Shown here: positions 24,588 through 33,758 of the stretch, piece after piece
Layout: each line of letters opens with the position of its first letter
How positions within the stretch are numbered: the stretch's first letter is position 1
DNA from: Paludibaculum fermentans
GTDB lineage: Bacteria; Acidobacteriota; Terriglobia; Bryobacterales; Bryobacteraceae
DNA length: 64,000 bases
Assembly: GCF_015277775.1 (NCBI RefSeq)
Contig: NZ_CP063849.1
Span: forward strand, 6,835,501-6,899,500
Direction: 5' to 3'
Notes under the pieces: model-generated
What the model saw: the letters and a program-made list of their open reading frames with translations, nothing else
Database searches by the model: none
What the model was told of the DNA's origin: nothing
Program-made: the position numbers and the translations under genes

Positions 24588-25582
24588 TTTGCCTTCCCCG
24601 GCGTGACCGTTTGCGGCTCGCCCCTGGCGAGATAGCCTGAGCGTGCGCGCACCGAGAGCTTGCCGTACGCCGCCGATTTGGCGACAACCCGGATGTTGCG
24701 ATACGCACCGTTTTGGACCGGGTTGGTGGAGACGTACCCCAGCGTGTATTGATTCCGGATCTCGTGCGCGATCTGTTCGCAGATCGTGACAACCTCAGCC
24801 ATGTGCTCGGGGAAGAACGCGTCGCCACCCGTGGCCCGCGCGAGCTGGCGCAGCACCCCGGGGTTCTTGTCGGGGTCGCCCTCGTCGAAGATCCCGATGG
24901 TGTAGACGAGCGCATTGGAACGCCCGGCAGTCTTCAGAATGGCCGGCAGCTTGAGATGGCTGGCGTTGTCTCCTCCATCGCTGATCACGAGCAGGATCTT
25001 CTTGTCGCGGTCGCTGCTTTGCAGCCGTTCCAACGCCACGCTGAGTGCGTCGTAGAGCGCTGTCTGTCCGTTCACGGGCGCGCGCAGGATCGCTGACTCG
25101 AGTTGGTCCAGCCGGCTGGTGAAGCGAATGGACGGCGGCAGCCCCAGCGTGACGAACTCATTGAAATTGACGACGAACATCCGGTCCTCCTGATTGCTGG
25201 ACCGGACGAACGTCCTTGCCGCCGCAATGACATGATTCAGCTTCTCCTGCATGCTTCCGCTGTGGTCGACCACCAAGCCCACGGTGACAGGGATGTCCTC
25301 GCGGCGGAAGAGCCGGATGGCTTGCGGCACACCGTCCTCGTAGACCAAGAAATCCTGCTGGCGGAGGTCAGGCGCAAACCGGCCATCGCGGTCGCGCACT
25401 GTTGCCTGCAGCACCACCAGATCCACATCCACTGAGATTCGGTAGGGATCCGCGGGCTGACTGCCAGGCAGAGAGTGGGTTCGGGGGGAGGCTCCGGTAC
25501 CAAAGCAGACGAAAAGCAGGAGCAGCCGGGCGAGATCGCGAAGGAGCACGTGCGGCTGTTGATTCGGCGGAAGGCTTGTCAC
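24584..25582 (-). CDS. secreted VWFA-domain protein, acidobacterial type
   Basis: The 332-aa protein has a signal peptide (about 12-33, LLLLFVCFGTGASP). A strand-rich segment with VRDRDGRFAPDLRQQDFLVYEDG follows, typical of the acidobacterial VWFA-related family. The VWFA domain carries a MIDAS at D106-H-S108-G-S110, with 'GQTALYDALSVALERL' and VISDGGDNASH. I choose the GTG at 25582: it overlaps the TGA of the upstream gene (GTGA) and has GGGGAG seven bases before it. A longer ATG frame to 25756 lies inside that gene and lacks a signal peptide at its start. It is coupled to the sortase gene, so it may be part of the same surface-assembly system. Confidence 0.88.
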   Translation of the reverse strand: MTSLPPNQQPHVLLRDLARLLLLFVCFGTGASPRTHSLPGSQPADPYRISVDVDLVVLQATVRDRDGRFAPDLRQQDFLVYEDGVPQAIRLFRREDIPVTVGLVVDHSGSMQEKLNHVIAAARTFVRSSNQEDRMFVVNFNEFVTLGLPPSIRFTSRLDQLESAILRAPVNGQTALYDALSVALERLQSSDRDKKILLVISDGGDNASHLKLPAILKTAGRSNALVYTIGIFDEGDPDKNPGVLRQLARATGGDAFFPEHMAEVVTICEQIAHEIRNQYTLGYVSTNPVQNGAYRNIRVVAKSAAYGKLSVRARSGYLARGEPQTVTPGKAK

Positions 25583-25920
25583 TGGGAGGCTCCCCGCCCG
25601 GAGGCGGGTTCCGCCCAGCCCGGCAAGGGAATGAAGAAGTCCGGCCGTTCCGGCGGCCCAACCCGCTGGGGGGCAGCCCGATTGAGCGGTGGCGGATTGG
25701 CGGTCAGGCGCGTTTTCTTCCAGTCGTAAGGAATGTGCCGCCCGCACTCCAGGCACACCACATAGGTCTCCTGATCGACGGCCGGGGTGCCGCTATCGCG
25801 TTCCCTGTCGGGCAGCGTCAACGGGAATGTGGTCCTCCGATGCTGGCATCCAAACAGCCATTCGATCAGATCGGCCAATCCGATCAGCGCGGCCATCAGA
25901 AGAGTGCCAACTTGTTTCAT
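25579..25920 (-). CDS. small membrane-anchored protein with CxxC
   Basis: The 113-aa protein has an N-terminal hydrophobic helix (VGTLLMAALIGLADLIEWLFG), a single Cys (GCQHRR) and YVVCLECGRHIPYDWKKTR, a CxxC followed by a pattern I have seen in small acidobacterial proteins. The tail is Pro-rich. It lies 10 bp after the malic enzyme stop and overlaps the VWFA start by 4 bp, so it is part of the operon. The CxxC could bind a metal or be redox-active; function unknown. Confidence 0.75.
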   Translation of the reverse strand: MKQVGTLLMAALIGLADLIEWLFGCQHRRTTFPLTLPDRERDSGTPAVDQETYVVCLECGRHIPYDWKKTRLTANPPPLNRAAPQRVGPPERPDFFIPLPGWAEPASGRGASQ

Positions 25921-25930
25921 GGCCGCCTCC

Positions 25931-27667
25931 TCAACTGGCTTGAATCCTTCGGTATTCCGGCTGCCACATTGCGTCCTGCACCTGTTGCACGATGTCGTCG
26001 AATTTCACTCCAGCCAGATTCTCCACCACTGCGGCCTCGGCTACCGCCACTGCAACGGTTGCCGATACGCTGCGCAGGTCGTCGATGTGAGGCAGAATGG
26101 ACGCGCCGGGCTGACGCACGGTCACCAGGCTGGAAACAGCGCTCGCGGCGGCAATAAACATGCCGTCGCTGATCCTGCTGGCCTGCGAGACGATTGCGCC
26201 CAGGGCCAGCCCGGGGTAGAGCATGGCATTGTTCACCTGGGCCACCACATAGGTCACGCCTTTATAGGTCACAGGTGAGAACGAGCCCCCCGTGGCGATC
26301 AGCGCGCGGCCGTCCGTCCACGCAATCAGGTCGGCCGGCTTGGCCTCGGCCCGGTGTCTCGGATTCGACAGGACGAAGATGATGGGTCGTTCGCAATGCG
26401 CCGCCATCTCCTTCACTATCTCTTCAGTGAAAGCGTCCAGCGTGGCGGAAGCTCCAATCAACATCGTCGGATTCACCCGCCGCACCACCTCGGACAAGCC
26501 AATGCCCACTCCATCCCCCTCGCGCTTCCATGTCTTTGATTCGGCGGCCGGCCTGGCGTAGATCATTTGATGTTCGCCCAGTTGCTCGCCCATGTCGGCG
26601 GTCAGCAACCCCTGGCGGTCCACGCACCAGAAGCGCCTGGCGGCTTCTTCTTTGCTGAGTCCTTCGCGCAGCATGACATTGCGTATCTGATCCGCCACTC
26701 CAATGCCCGCCGTGCCCGCTCCGAAGATCACCACCCGCTGGTTGCGGAGGGGTGATCCACTGGCGCGAACGGCGGAAATGGCGGCTGCCAGCGTGATGGC
26801 CCCGGTGCCCTGCATGTCGTCGTTAAAGGTGCAGATGTCCCCGCGGTACTTCTCGAGAATGCGGCGTCCATTGGCTGGGGCGAAGTCCTCCCACTGCAGC
26901 AATGCGTTGGGAAAGAGCTTTCTCACGACGCTCACATAGGCTTCGATGAACTCGTCATAGCGGACGCCGCGGATGCGGGCATGACGGTTGCCGATGTAAG
27001 TGGGATCGTCGCGCAGGTTCTCACGGTTCGTGCCGACATCCAGCATGACGGGAATCACTCTGGTGGGGTCAATTCCGCCGGCTGCGGTATAGATCGCCAG
27101 CTTGCCGATGGATACTTCGATCCCGCCCACGCCCCAATCGCCGATCCCCAGGATCTGCTCGGCATCCGTGGCGAGGATCAGGTCGATATCGCTGGGCGCC
27201 GCGCCCAGGTTGACGAAGGCCTCTTCGATTCCGTCGATGTGGTCGATGGAGAGATACACGCCGCGCGGAGGGCGGCACTCATGGTGATACTGCTCCATGG
27301 CGATGCCGACCGTCAGGTCGTTGACGATGGGGATCATCTCACGCAGATGCTCGGAGAACAGCCTGTAGAACAGCACTTCGTTGCGATCGTGAAGGGCGGT
27401 CAGGTAGATGTTCTTGCTGAGTGCATCGGTCAAGCCCTCGTACTGGAGATACGCGCGCTTGACCTGTGCTTCCAACGTGCTGACTTCCGGAGGCAGAAGG
27501 CCGGTCAGGCCGAGTGCCTTGCGTTCTTCGGCTGAGAATGCTGTCCCTTTATTCAACATGGGGGAGCTGAGGACGGCTAAGCCGCGCGCCTTTGTCTCAT
27601 AGCAGCCGTCCCAGTTCCGGCGGTGCTTCGTCATTGGTGCGAGCAGCGGAATTACTCTATGTCGCAT
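25931..27667 (-). CDS. NAD-dependent malic enzyme
   Basis: The 578-aa protein matches the large-subunit malic enzymes that oxidatively decarboxylate malate to pyruvate. It has 'GTAFSAEERKALGLTGLLPP', TDAEQILGIGDWGVGG, 'LDVGTNRENLRDDPTYIGNRH', the metal-binding EDFAPANGRRILEKYR and FNDDMQGTGAIT, and the Rossmann GAGTAGIGVA. The usual 'LSNPT..AE' reads LSNPRHRAEAKPADL. Its place between surface-protein genes is odd, and suggests that the operon responds to metabolic or redox stress. The first ATG (27667) or the one at residue 12 (MTKHRRNWDG) could be the start. The 80-bp gap to the LPKTA gene has GC-rich short inverted repeats but no clear terminator. Confidence 0.92.
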   Translation of the reverse strand: MRHRVIPLLAPMTKHRRNWDGCYETKARGLAVLSSPMLNKGTAFSAEERKALGLTGLLPPEVSTLEAQVKRAYLQYEGLTDALSKNIYLTALHDRNEVLFYRLFSEHLREMIPIVNDLTVGIAMEQYHHECRPPRGVYLSIDHIDGIEEAFVNLGAAPSDIDLILATDAEQILGIGDWGVGGIEVSIGKLAIYTAAGGIDPTRVIPVMLDVGTNRENLRDDPTYIGNRHARIRGVRYDEFIEAYVSVVRKLFPNALLQWEDFAPANGRRILEKYRGDICTFNDDMQGTGAITLAAAISAVRASGSPLRNQRVVIFGAGTAGIGVADQIRNVMLREGLSKEEAARRFWCVDRQGLLTADMGEQLGEHQMIYARPAAESKTWKREGDGVGIGLSEVVRRVNPTMLIGASATLDAFTEEIVKEMAAHCERPIIFVLSNPRHRAEAKPADLIAWTDGRALIATGGSFSPVTYKGVTYVVAQVNNAMLYPGLALGAIVSQASRISDGMFIAAASAVSSLVTVRQPGASILPHIDDLRSVSATVAVAVAEAAVVENLAGVKFDDIVQQVQDAMWQPEYRRIQAS

Positions 27668-27747
27668 GTTGGAGTCTCTTTCTTGGATCCGCGGCTCCTC
27701 GCGCAGCGTGCAGGTCGAGGCACGCCGCGCGACGGATCGGGGAGTTC

Positions 27748-28506
27748 CTACTGGAGCCGTTTGGCGGCTGCACGCGCGGCGACCGCCGCGCCCAGCGCGA
27801 CCATGCCCAACAGAACACTGAGCGGCAACTCACTGGCAGTTTTCGGAAGTGCGGGGGCTGAGGCGGCGGAGGCGGGAGCCTGCGCGCTGGCAACCAAGGT
27901 TTCCGTGGGCGGTGGCGGAGTCACTACCTGGGCCAGTTGGACTTCCTCGCCGGTGGGCTGAATCGCCATGACGGGCGCACGCTTGAGTTCCACGACCAGC
28001 GGCGCTTCCGCCAGCTTGGCGGGCTCTGCAACTTCGACGGGGAGTTCGGCGGGCGTGAAGAGGACAGGCGCGTTGGCGGCCTTCGCCAGCACAATCGCCT
28101 TCGCCTTCGGGTAAACAAACTCTTCGCCCCAGTTCCTGCCCGGATAGAACCAGGCGCGCAGGGCTTCCGGCTGGCCGGCCGGTCTCTCCCGGAAGGTGAC
28201 CACTGTCTTGTCGGTTGCCTTCAGACGGTAGTTCGGAATGGCCAGGATCGTGGCGTAGATGGTCAACTCGTCCTTACTGAAGATCTGGACGATGTGGCGG
28301 TCGCTCTGCGAATCGACGATCTTGAACACATAGGTGCCGGCCGGCAACACGCCCCACCCGGTGAGATGCACTCCGGGGATTTCAACAGGGCCGCTGAACG
28401 TCATCACGGTCTTCTTGTCCCATGCGTCCGCGCACGCGCTTGGCGTCATGATCGCGCCCAACAGCGCGAGGCAGGACACCGTAGTCAATGCTTTCAATCG
28501 ATACAT
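27748..28506 (-). CDS. exported protein with C-terminal LPKTA sorting signal
   Basis: The 252-aa protein has a signal peptide (1-27, ending SACADA) and a beta-rich domain (DKKTVMTFSGPVEIPG, LPAGTYVFKIVDS, VVTFRERPAGQPEALRAWFYPG). An Ala/Pro/Val-rich linker and a tripartite tail follow: LPKTA at about 220-224, a hydrophobic helix, then KRLQ. This is a sortase substrate in structure, and the class D sortase lies downstream in the same run. AAGGA five bases upstream supports the ATG at 28506. A sigma54-type promoter (28601-28614) with tandem activator sites (28692-28725) precedes it. It is therefore the first gene of the putative sigma54-driven run to 17303. Confidence 0.88.
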   Translation of the reverse strand: MYRLKALTTVSCLALLGAIMTPSACADAWDKKTVMTFSGPVEIPGVHLTGWGVLPAGTYVFKIVDSQSDRHIVQIFSKDELTIYATILAIPNYRLKATDKTVVTFRERPAGQPEALRAWFYPGRNWGEEFVYPKAKAIVLAKAANAPVLFTPAELPVEVAEPAKLAEAPLVVELKRAPVMAIQPTGEEVQLAQVVTPPPPTETLVASAQAPASAASAPALPKTASELPLSVLLGMVALGAAVAARAAAKRLQ

Positions 28507-28600
28507 ATACTTCCTTTGCTTAGAACTTGCTGATCTGCCATTCACCATTGGGTTTGGCCAGGTGCAGAGCCAGGCAGATTGGCTCCGCACTCCCGTTACA

Positions 28601-28614
28601 GCACCCGATGGGCC
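28601..28614 (-). promoter_or_regulatory. sigma54 -24/-12 promoter of the LPKTA operon
   Basis: On the minus strand: GG-CCCATCGGGT-GC within CGGCCCATCGGGTGCTG, with GGC at -24, TGCT at -12 and exact 10-bp spacing. The predicted start is about 28590, 84 nt before the ATG. Exactly 77 bp separate it from the tandem palindromes upstream, the same distance as at the 36-kb and 63-kb loci. The -24 and -12 boxes each miss one consensus base, so the geometry carries much of the weight. Confidence 0.65.
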
Positions 28615-28691
28615 GTCAGCGTCGAAGGACGGTAAGGCCATCCCCGCGCACGTACCTGGGTTCGCTGAACCCTGGGGAACGGATACGCATG

Positions 28692-28725
28692 TGACCCATT
28701 GCCGTCACGTGACCATATGCGGTCA
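28692..28725. promoter_or_regulatory. tandem 16-bp palindromes, activator binding sites (locus 1)
   Basis: TGACCCATTGCCGTCA (28692-28707) and TGACCATATGCGGTCA (28710-28725), both of the form TGACC-N6-GGTCA with one mismatch in the first, separated by CG. Read toward the promoter, the proximal site is TGACG-N6-GGTCA, as at loci 3 and 4. They lie between the LPKTA gene and the small membrane protein gene. Confidence 0.75.
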
Positions 28726-28793
28726 TCTGAGGTTGCCATAGGTCCTACCGATTCGTACTGAACCAAGAGTCGAGGGACGCACTTGGGGACTGC

Positions 28794-28985
28794 TTATCGC
28801 GTCACGCGGTAGTTGCTCACGTTGGTCCAAAGGCCCACTGCCTGAAGCAGCCAAACGCAGACGCAGACTACTACGAGAACATTCAGGATCGTCTTGATGC
28901 TGGACGCCATGGGGATGTAGCGGTTGATCAGGTAGAGACCCACACCGACCACGATCAATACGATCACAAGATTGAGTAAAGGCAT
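28794..28985 (-). CDS. Thivi_2564-like small membrane protein
   Basis: The 63-aa protein is almost all membrane: two helices (about 4-22 and 33-53) joined by a short loop, with LINRYIPMASSIKTILN and WLLQAVGL. It resembles the family NCBI calls Thivi_2564 (from memory). AGGAG nine bases upstream supports the start. It stands alone, between the hybrid kinase gene and the sigma54 control region of the LPKTA gene. Role unknown; such proteins are often stress-associated. Confidence 0.8.
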   Translation of the reverse strand: MPLLNLVIVLIVVGVGLYLINRYIPMASSIKTILNVLVVVCVCVWLLQAVGLWTNVSNYRVTR

Positions 28986-29167
28986 TTTCTGGTGCTCCTG
29001 CCCTCCAGTGAGAGCAATCGACTGCCCACTCGCGGGAAGCCCGGGGAGGGGTGTCCAGTTATGCCGGATGGGACTGAAGGAGTGAGCGCAGTCGGGTAAG
29101 CGCCGGCCATTCCAAAGGTCGAATTGGCAGCGCGGGCCTGACTGCGTAGAGAACTTGAATCCAGCCT

Positions 29168-32100
29168 CTACTCTCCGCTGGTATTTGCGGTGGAGTCGAG
29201 TGTCTCGCGTACCTTCTGCGCCAGCACCGCCGGAGTGAAGGGCTTCTGTAGGAAGGCTGCGCCCTTCTGTACTCCGGCCTTCAGTACGACGTCCTGCGTG
29301 TGGCCTGAGATAAAGAGGACCTTGAGGTTCGGGCGCAGGATGAGCGCGCCCTCAGCGAGTTCCCTGCCGCCCAGTTCCGGCATGACGACATCGGTTACCA
29401 GCAGGTCGATCTGGCCCTCGTGGTTCCTGCAGAACTCGAGTCCCTCGCGGCCGTTGCTGGCCTCGAAGACGACGTAGCCAACCGATTCCAGGATCCTCCG
29501 GGCGAGGACGCGCAACATGTCCTCGTCTTCCGCCAGCAGGACTGTCTCAGTACCTCTAGGTGCACTGTTGAGGCTTTGGACCAGGACTGAGCCCGAGGAT
29601 GCCGCCATGTCGACGGCCGGCAGATAGATCGTGAATGAGGTTCTCACTCCTGGCTCCGATTCGCAGTCGATTACGCCGCCGCTCTGCTCCACGATGCCCA
29701 GGACGGTCGCCAAGCCCAGGCCCGTTCCCTTGCCGGTGGCCTTCGTCGTGAAGAACGGCTCGAAGATGTGGGCCCGCACGTCTGAATCAAACCCGATGCC
29801 CGTGTCGCGGACCGCCAACGTCACATAGCGCCCGGCTTTTAGAAACGCCTTGCCTGCTTCAGCTTCCGTGAGGGTTACATTCGCTGTTTCGAGGGTGAGC
29901 GTTCCGCCGTCCGGCATCGCGTCTCGTGCATTCAAGGTGAGATTCATTACGGCGCGGCCGATCTCACCCGAGTCGACGCGGACGTGCCAGAGACTGGGTT
30001 CGCAGCGGATCTGTACCTGTATCTGCTCGCCCACAAGGCGGCGCAGCATTCTGTCAAAATCCTTCACGATGAGATTCAGGTCCAGCACCTTGGGCTGCAG
30101 CACCTGGCGCCGGCTAAAGGACAGCAATTGTTGCGTCAGGGAGGCGGCCCGTTGTCCAGCCGCCTTGATCTCACCCACCTGCTGGACCAGTGTCGCCTGG
30201 CCCTGCAGCGCGCCTTCCAGAAGATCGCTGTAGCCGATGATGGTCGTGAGCAGGTTGTTGAAATCGTGGGCGATGCCGCCGGCCAGGCGGCCGACCGCCT
30301 CCATCTTCTGGGACTGGCGCAGATGCTCTTCGGAATTGTGCAGGGCCAATTGGACCAGCTTCCGTTCGGTGACGTCGTCCATCGCCAGCAGCAGCATCTG
30401 CAAGTGTTTGATACAGCAGCCGCCAACGACGAGACTTCTACGTCCCGCCCTGGGGAACTCCTGCTCGACTTCAAGATCAGTGAACGGGCGGCCGCTACGG
30501 AGCAAAGAGTCGAGTGACTGCCGGATCACCGGCAGGTCCCAACTGCCGCCGGAGAGCAAATAGAGCGGGCGTCCTTCCGCTTCGAGAGGGGATAGGTGGA
30601 ATGTTCGATAGAAGGCCTGGTTTGCCATTCTGATACGGAACTCCGTATCCAGTACAAGCAGGGGCTGCCTGACGGTTTCGACGATCGAGACGGCGAAATC
30701 GCGAGCCTGCGCGAGCGCCGCGTTCTTGGCCTGTAATTCGTCGTTGACCGTGATGAGCTCTTCATTGGTGGACTGCAGTTCCTCCTTTGCCGTCTCCATC
30801 TCCTCGTTCAGGCTCTGCAGTTCCTCATTGGCGGACAGCGCCTCTTCGGTGGTGCTCTGAATCTCTTCCCTGGTCGATTGGTGTGCCTCGAGGGCGGAGA
30901 GAAAGCGCTCCTTGGCCTCTGCCAGTTGCTGCTTCAACCTCGTGATCTGAACATCGCGGCTCTGGCTGCCGCTGTCTTCTCCCGCCGGCCGGTCAGCCTG
31001 CAGCGCAGGTTCCGCCAGGGGCTCGAACAGGAGCAGCGTCGACCGTTTATGCTCCGACTCCAGCGGTACCGCCTCGACTGTCAGTTCGCCGGCGGTTCCC
31101 TGCTGCTCAAAGAGCAAATGCTGCCTGCGCACAGGTTCTCCGGTCGCCTGGGCCTCCTGGATCAATTTCTCGATTTCGAGGAACAGGCCGGTGTCGCGAA
31201 TCAGCTTGATCAGGTTGAAACTCACCTTGCCTGCCGGCAGGGACAGGTAAGGATTGGCTTGGCCCCGGATCTCGAGAACCTCCAGGTCCTGGTCCACCAC
31301 TACGCCGGCGGGGCTGTATTTCGACAACAGGATCCGGTCGACTTCCTTACGCAGATCCGTGCCCTTCCAGGTGTCCGCCGCACTCACGGCCGGCTGGTTG
31401 CCGCGTGAGGTCGCCCTGCGCAATCCTCGGATCCCCCCGGGGAAGATGTGCGTCTTCAGGGTCTTGTCGTGCTTAACAAAGATCCGGTGCTCGCTGTCCG
31501 CCACCGTGAAGAGGTCACCGGAAGCGGCCGCTTCGGACGCGCCCAACAGCAGAAATCCGGAGGGTTTCAACGCATAGTGGAAGAGCGGCAGAACGTCCTT
31601 CTGCACTCCGCCGAGATAGATGAGAACGTTCCGGCAACTGATCAGGTCGAGCTTGGAGAAGGGAGGATCGTCCAGAAGATTGTGCCGGGTGAAGACACAC
31701 ATCTCGCGGAGATCCTTATTGATCCGGTAGCCTGATTCGGCTTTCGTGAACCAGGTGTCCAGCCGCGTCTGAGTCAGATCGGATGCGATGTTGGCAGGGT
31801 ACTTACCGGCTCGGGCTTTGCCGATTGCGTCGGTATTGATGTCGGAGGCAAAGATCTGGACCGGAAATGCGACGCCGGTTTCGTGAAAATACTCGCGCAG
31901 CAGGATCGCAATGGTGTAAGCTTCCTCCCCGGAAGCGCAGCCCGCCACCCAGACGCGGACTGTGTCGTCCGGCCTGCGATCCGCGAGCAACTGGGGAAAG
32001 ACCGCCGTTTTCAGGGCCTCCAACGAGTCCGGATCGCGGAAGAAGGAAGTCACGCTAATGAGCAAATCCTTCTGCAGCGCGATCAGCTCGGCGGGATCCT

Positions 32101-32962
32101 GGGCCAGACGCACTCCGTACTCTGCGAGGTCGCTGATGCTGCGAAGCGCGAGCCGGCGCAGGATCCGCCGCCGCACCATCTTTTCCCGGTACAGCGAGAA
32201 ATCGATGCCCGAGGCCTCCCGCAGGATGGAGAGAATCTTTGTGAATTGAGCGTCATCGCCGCCAGGCTTGGATTCGATTGGCGTAGGCGGATTCTGGGCG
32301 ATGTAGGGGTGCCGGCTGATCCGGGCGAGTTCAGCCGCAATGCGGTCAGGGGGGAGCACAAAATCCACGCAACCGGTGGCCACCGCGGCTTGCGGCATCA
32401 TGGGAAACTTGGCGCTGGCTTCATCCTGGGCGAAGGTCAGGCCGCCGGCGGCTTTTACGGCTTGCACACCGGTCGAACCGTCGGAACCCGCACCGGACAG
32501 GATGACCGCGATGGCCCTGTTGCCGCAATCCAGCGCCAGGGAGCGCAGAAAGCCATCGATGGGCATGTGCAGCCCGGGCGTCTGGGTGCGGGCCGCCAGC
32601 CTGAGCGTTCCGCCCACGATTGTCAGGTCGACGTTCGCTGGAATTACGTAAACTTGGTTCGCTTCGACCCGCATCCCGTCGGCTGCCTCGTTCACCGGCA
32701 TGGAGGTGGCGCGCGACAGAATCTGCGCCAGCATGCTCTGATGGCTTGGCTCGAGGTGCTGGACGAATACAACGGCCATGCCGGTGTCGACAGGCAGTTC
32801 GGCGAGCAGGCGCTTGAACACCTCAAGACCACCCGCGGAGGCTCCAATCCCAGCCACGGGAATTGCGCTCAGTTGAGCGTCCCGGGTGTCGTTCGCTGCG
32901 GGGCGTCCGGTTTCCTCCGCCGGGCTCTGTGGGGCACCCTTGGGTGTTTCCATGTTGTCCAT
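29168..32962 (-). CDS. CheB-CheR-PAS-histidine kinase-receiver hybrid protein
   Basis: The 1264-aa protein has, in order, these parts. CheB methylesterase (about 35-225: GIGASAGG with the Ser, [17 protein letters not shown]). CheR methyltransferase (about 235-510: [31 protein letters not shown]). A coiled coil (about 665-745) rich in EEL/NEE heptads. A PAS domain. A HisKA domain with [10 protein letters not shown]. An ATPase domain ([20 protein letters not shown]). A C-terminal receiver ([24 protein letters not shown]). Such fusions signal independently of flagellar chemotaxis. It is transcribed away from the sigma54 activator with about 800 bp between, and is a plausible sensor for it, though that activator has no receiver domain. 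Confidence 0.93.
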   Translation of the reverse strand: MDNMETPKGAPQSPAEETGRPAANDTRDAQLSAIPVAGIGASAGGLEVFKRLLAELPVDTGMAVVFVQHLEPSHQSMLAQILSRATSMPVNEAADGMRVEANQVYVIPANVDLTIVGGTLRLAARTQTPGLHMPIDGFLRSLALDCGNRAIAVILSGAGSDGSTGVQAVKAAGGLTFAQDEASAKFPMMPQAAVATGCVDFVLPPDRIAAELARISRHPYIAQNPPTPIESKPGGDDAQFTKILSILREASGIDFSLYREKMVRRRILRRLALRSISDLAEYGVRLAQDPAELIALQKDLLISVTSFFRDPDSLEALKTAVFPQLLADRRPDDTVRVWVAGCASGEEAYTIAILLREYFHETGVAFPVQIFASDINTDAIGKARAGKYPANIASDLTQTRLDTWFTKAESGYRINKDLREMCVFTRHNLLDDPPFSKLDLISCRNVLIYLGGVQKDVLPLFHYALKPSGFLLLGASEAAASGDLFTVADSEHRIFVKHDKTLKTHIFPGGIRGLRRATSRGNQPAVSAADTWKGTDLRKEVDRILLSKYSPAGVVVDQDLEVLEIRGQANPYLSLPAGKVSFNLIKLIRDTGLFLEIEKLIQEAQATGEPVRRQHLLFEQQGTAGELTVEAVPLESEHKRSTLLLFEPLAEPALQADRPAGEDSGSQSRDVQITRLKQQLAEAKERFLSALEAHQSTREEIQSTTEEALSANEELQSLNEEMETAKEELQSTNEELITVNDELQAKNAALAQARDFAVSIVETVRQPLLVLDTEFRIRMANQAFYRTFHLSPLEAEGRPLYLLSGGSWDLPVIRQSLDSLLRSGRPFTDLEVEQEFPRAGRRSLVVGGCCIKHLQMLLLAMDDVTERKLVQLALHNSEEHLRQSQKMEAVGRLAGGIAHDFNNLLTTIIGYSDLLEGALQGQATLVQQVGEIKAAGQRAASLTQQLLSFSRRQVLQPKVLDLNLIVKDFDRMLRRLVGEQIQVQIRCEPSLWHVRVDSGEIGRAVMNLTLNARDAMPDGGTLTLETANVTLTEAEAGKAFLKAGRYVTLAVRDTGIGFDSDVRAHIFEPFFTTKATGKGTGLGLATVLGIVEQSGGVIDCESEPGVRTSFTIYLPAVDMAASSGSVLVQSLNSAPRGTETVLLAEDEDMLRVLARRILESVGYVVFEASNGREGLEFCRNHEGQIDLLVTDVVMPELGGRELAEGALILRPNLKVLFISGHTQDVVLKAGVQKGAAFLQKPFTPAVLAQKVRETLDSTANTSGE

Positions 32963-33758
32963 ATCACCCTTTCGATGAATGTCCTACTCCGCGTCTGACC
33001 TGTTAGTACTCTACAGTCCTCTGCCGTCTCGCGCCACCGATTTTCGAGACCGAGAGCATTCTGATGTCACCTGAATGGTGGATGCTGCACAAATAGCGAT
33101 AGCAGCGTGGGTCACTGAATTCGATTCAAAGCAGCCCGTGGACAAGAGCGCGGAGTGAAATGCGAAACATCAGCAATGGCATAACACCAATGGCGGCATT
33201 TGATCATGTTCCAAGCGATTTCTTGATTTGTAATTGTGGAATACTGCATATAGTTTACACAGAGAGACCGGGCAATGAGTGGCGCCCGCTGCAGAAGAAC
33301 CAGGATCAACCGGATTTGTTCGCAACCATGAGACTGCCGTTGAAGAGTTGAGCCAGAAGGGTTTGACCCGAGGCAGCGCAGTAGTCCGATTACGTTCTGA
33401 TTCTTGATGAATTAGTACACTATGACGAATTAGAGGCACATGAGCCGCAGTGGCGGGGTGTTGGTCAACCGCCGGGCGCAGTCGCCCTGGTTTCCAGCGC
33501 CGCTAAGCCGGCCGAGTGGACGGCCCCCATTAAAATCCACCTCCACGAGTCGTGAAGGATCTCCGGGGAGAACGCGCGCTCCGACTGACCAAATTTGGTC
33601 ACTTTTTCGCCGGTCTGGAATTCTAAATAAGTGTTAACATAGGCTCGGGGTGCCGTTCTCGGCTTCCGACTGTTTTCGAGATTCTTTCGGCTTCCACCGA
33701 TTTCGTCTCCAACGCGGCCATTGGCTGCCGTGATCGACGGCGGAAAGGGAAACCCACT
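32963..33758. other. divergent intergenic region between hybrid kinase and sigma54 activator
   Basis: About 800 bp without a convincing gene. A markedly AT-rich patch (33160-33260) lies in the middle; a -10-like TATAGT is present there, but its -35 is unclear. Short frames here lack SD and family likeness. The perfect palindrome at 33586-33601 is annotated separately. The length is large for two promoters, so an undetected small RNA is possible. Confidence 0.45.
33586..33601. promoter_or_regulatory. single perfect palindrome upstream of the sigma54 activator gene
   Basis: TGACCAAATTTGGTCA is palindromic at all 16 positions and fits TGACC-N6-GGTCA exactly. It lies 157 bp upstream of the GTG start of the activator. 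Unlike the other loci it has no partner 2 bp away and no GG-N10-GC element at 77 bp. It is probably an autoregulatory site, acting as repressor site or coupled to a sigma70 promoter just downstream (a TAAATA lies at about 33624-33629). Confidence 0.7.

Noticed and set aside
25583-25756. N-terminal extension of the VWFA protein to an ATG at 25756
   Set aside because: It would overlap most of the CxxC gene and displace the signal peptide; the GTGA overlap at 25582 with GGGGAG upstream is a better start.
31883-32998. 371-codon plus-strand frame opposite the hybrid kinase
   Set aside because: Antisense to the CheB/CheR domains, with no motif and no SD.
32991-33120. Further TGACC and GGTCA half-sites near the hybrid kinase start
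   Set aside because: TGACC at 32996 and GGTCA near 33110 do not form a 16-bp palindrome or a tandem pair, so they are not counted with the regulon sites.
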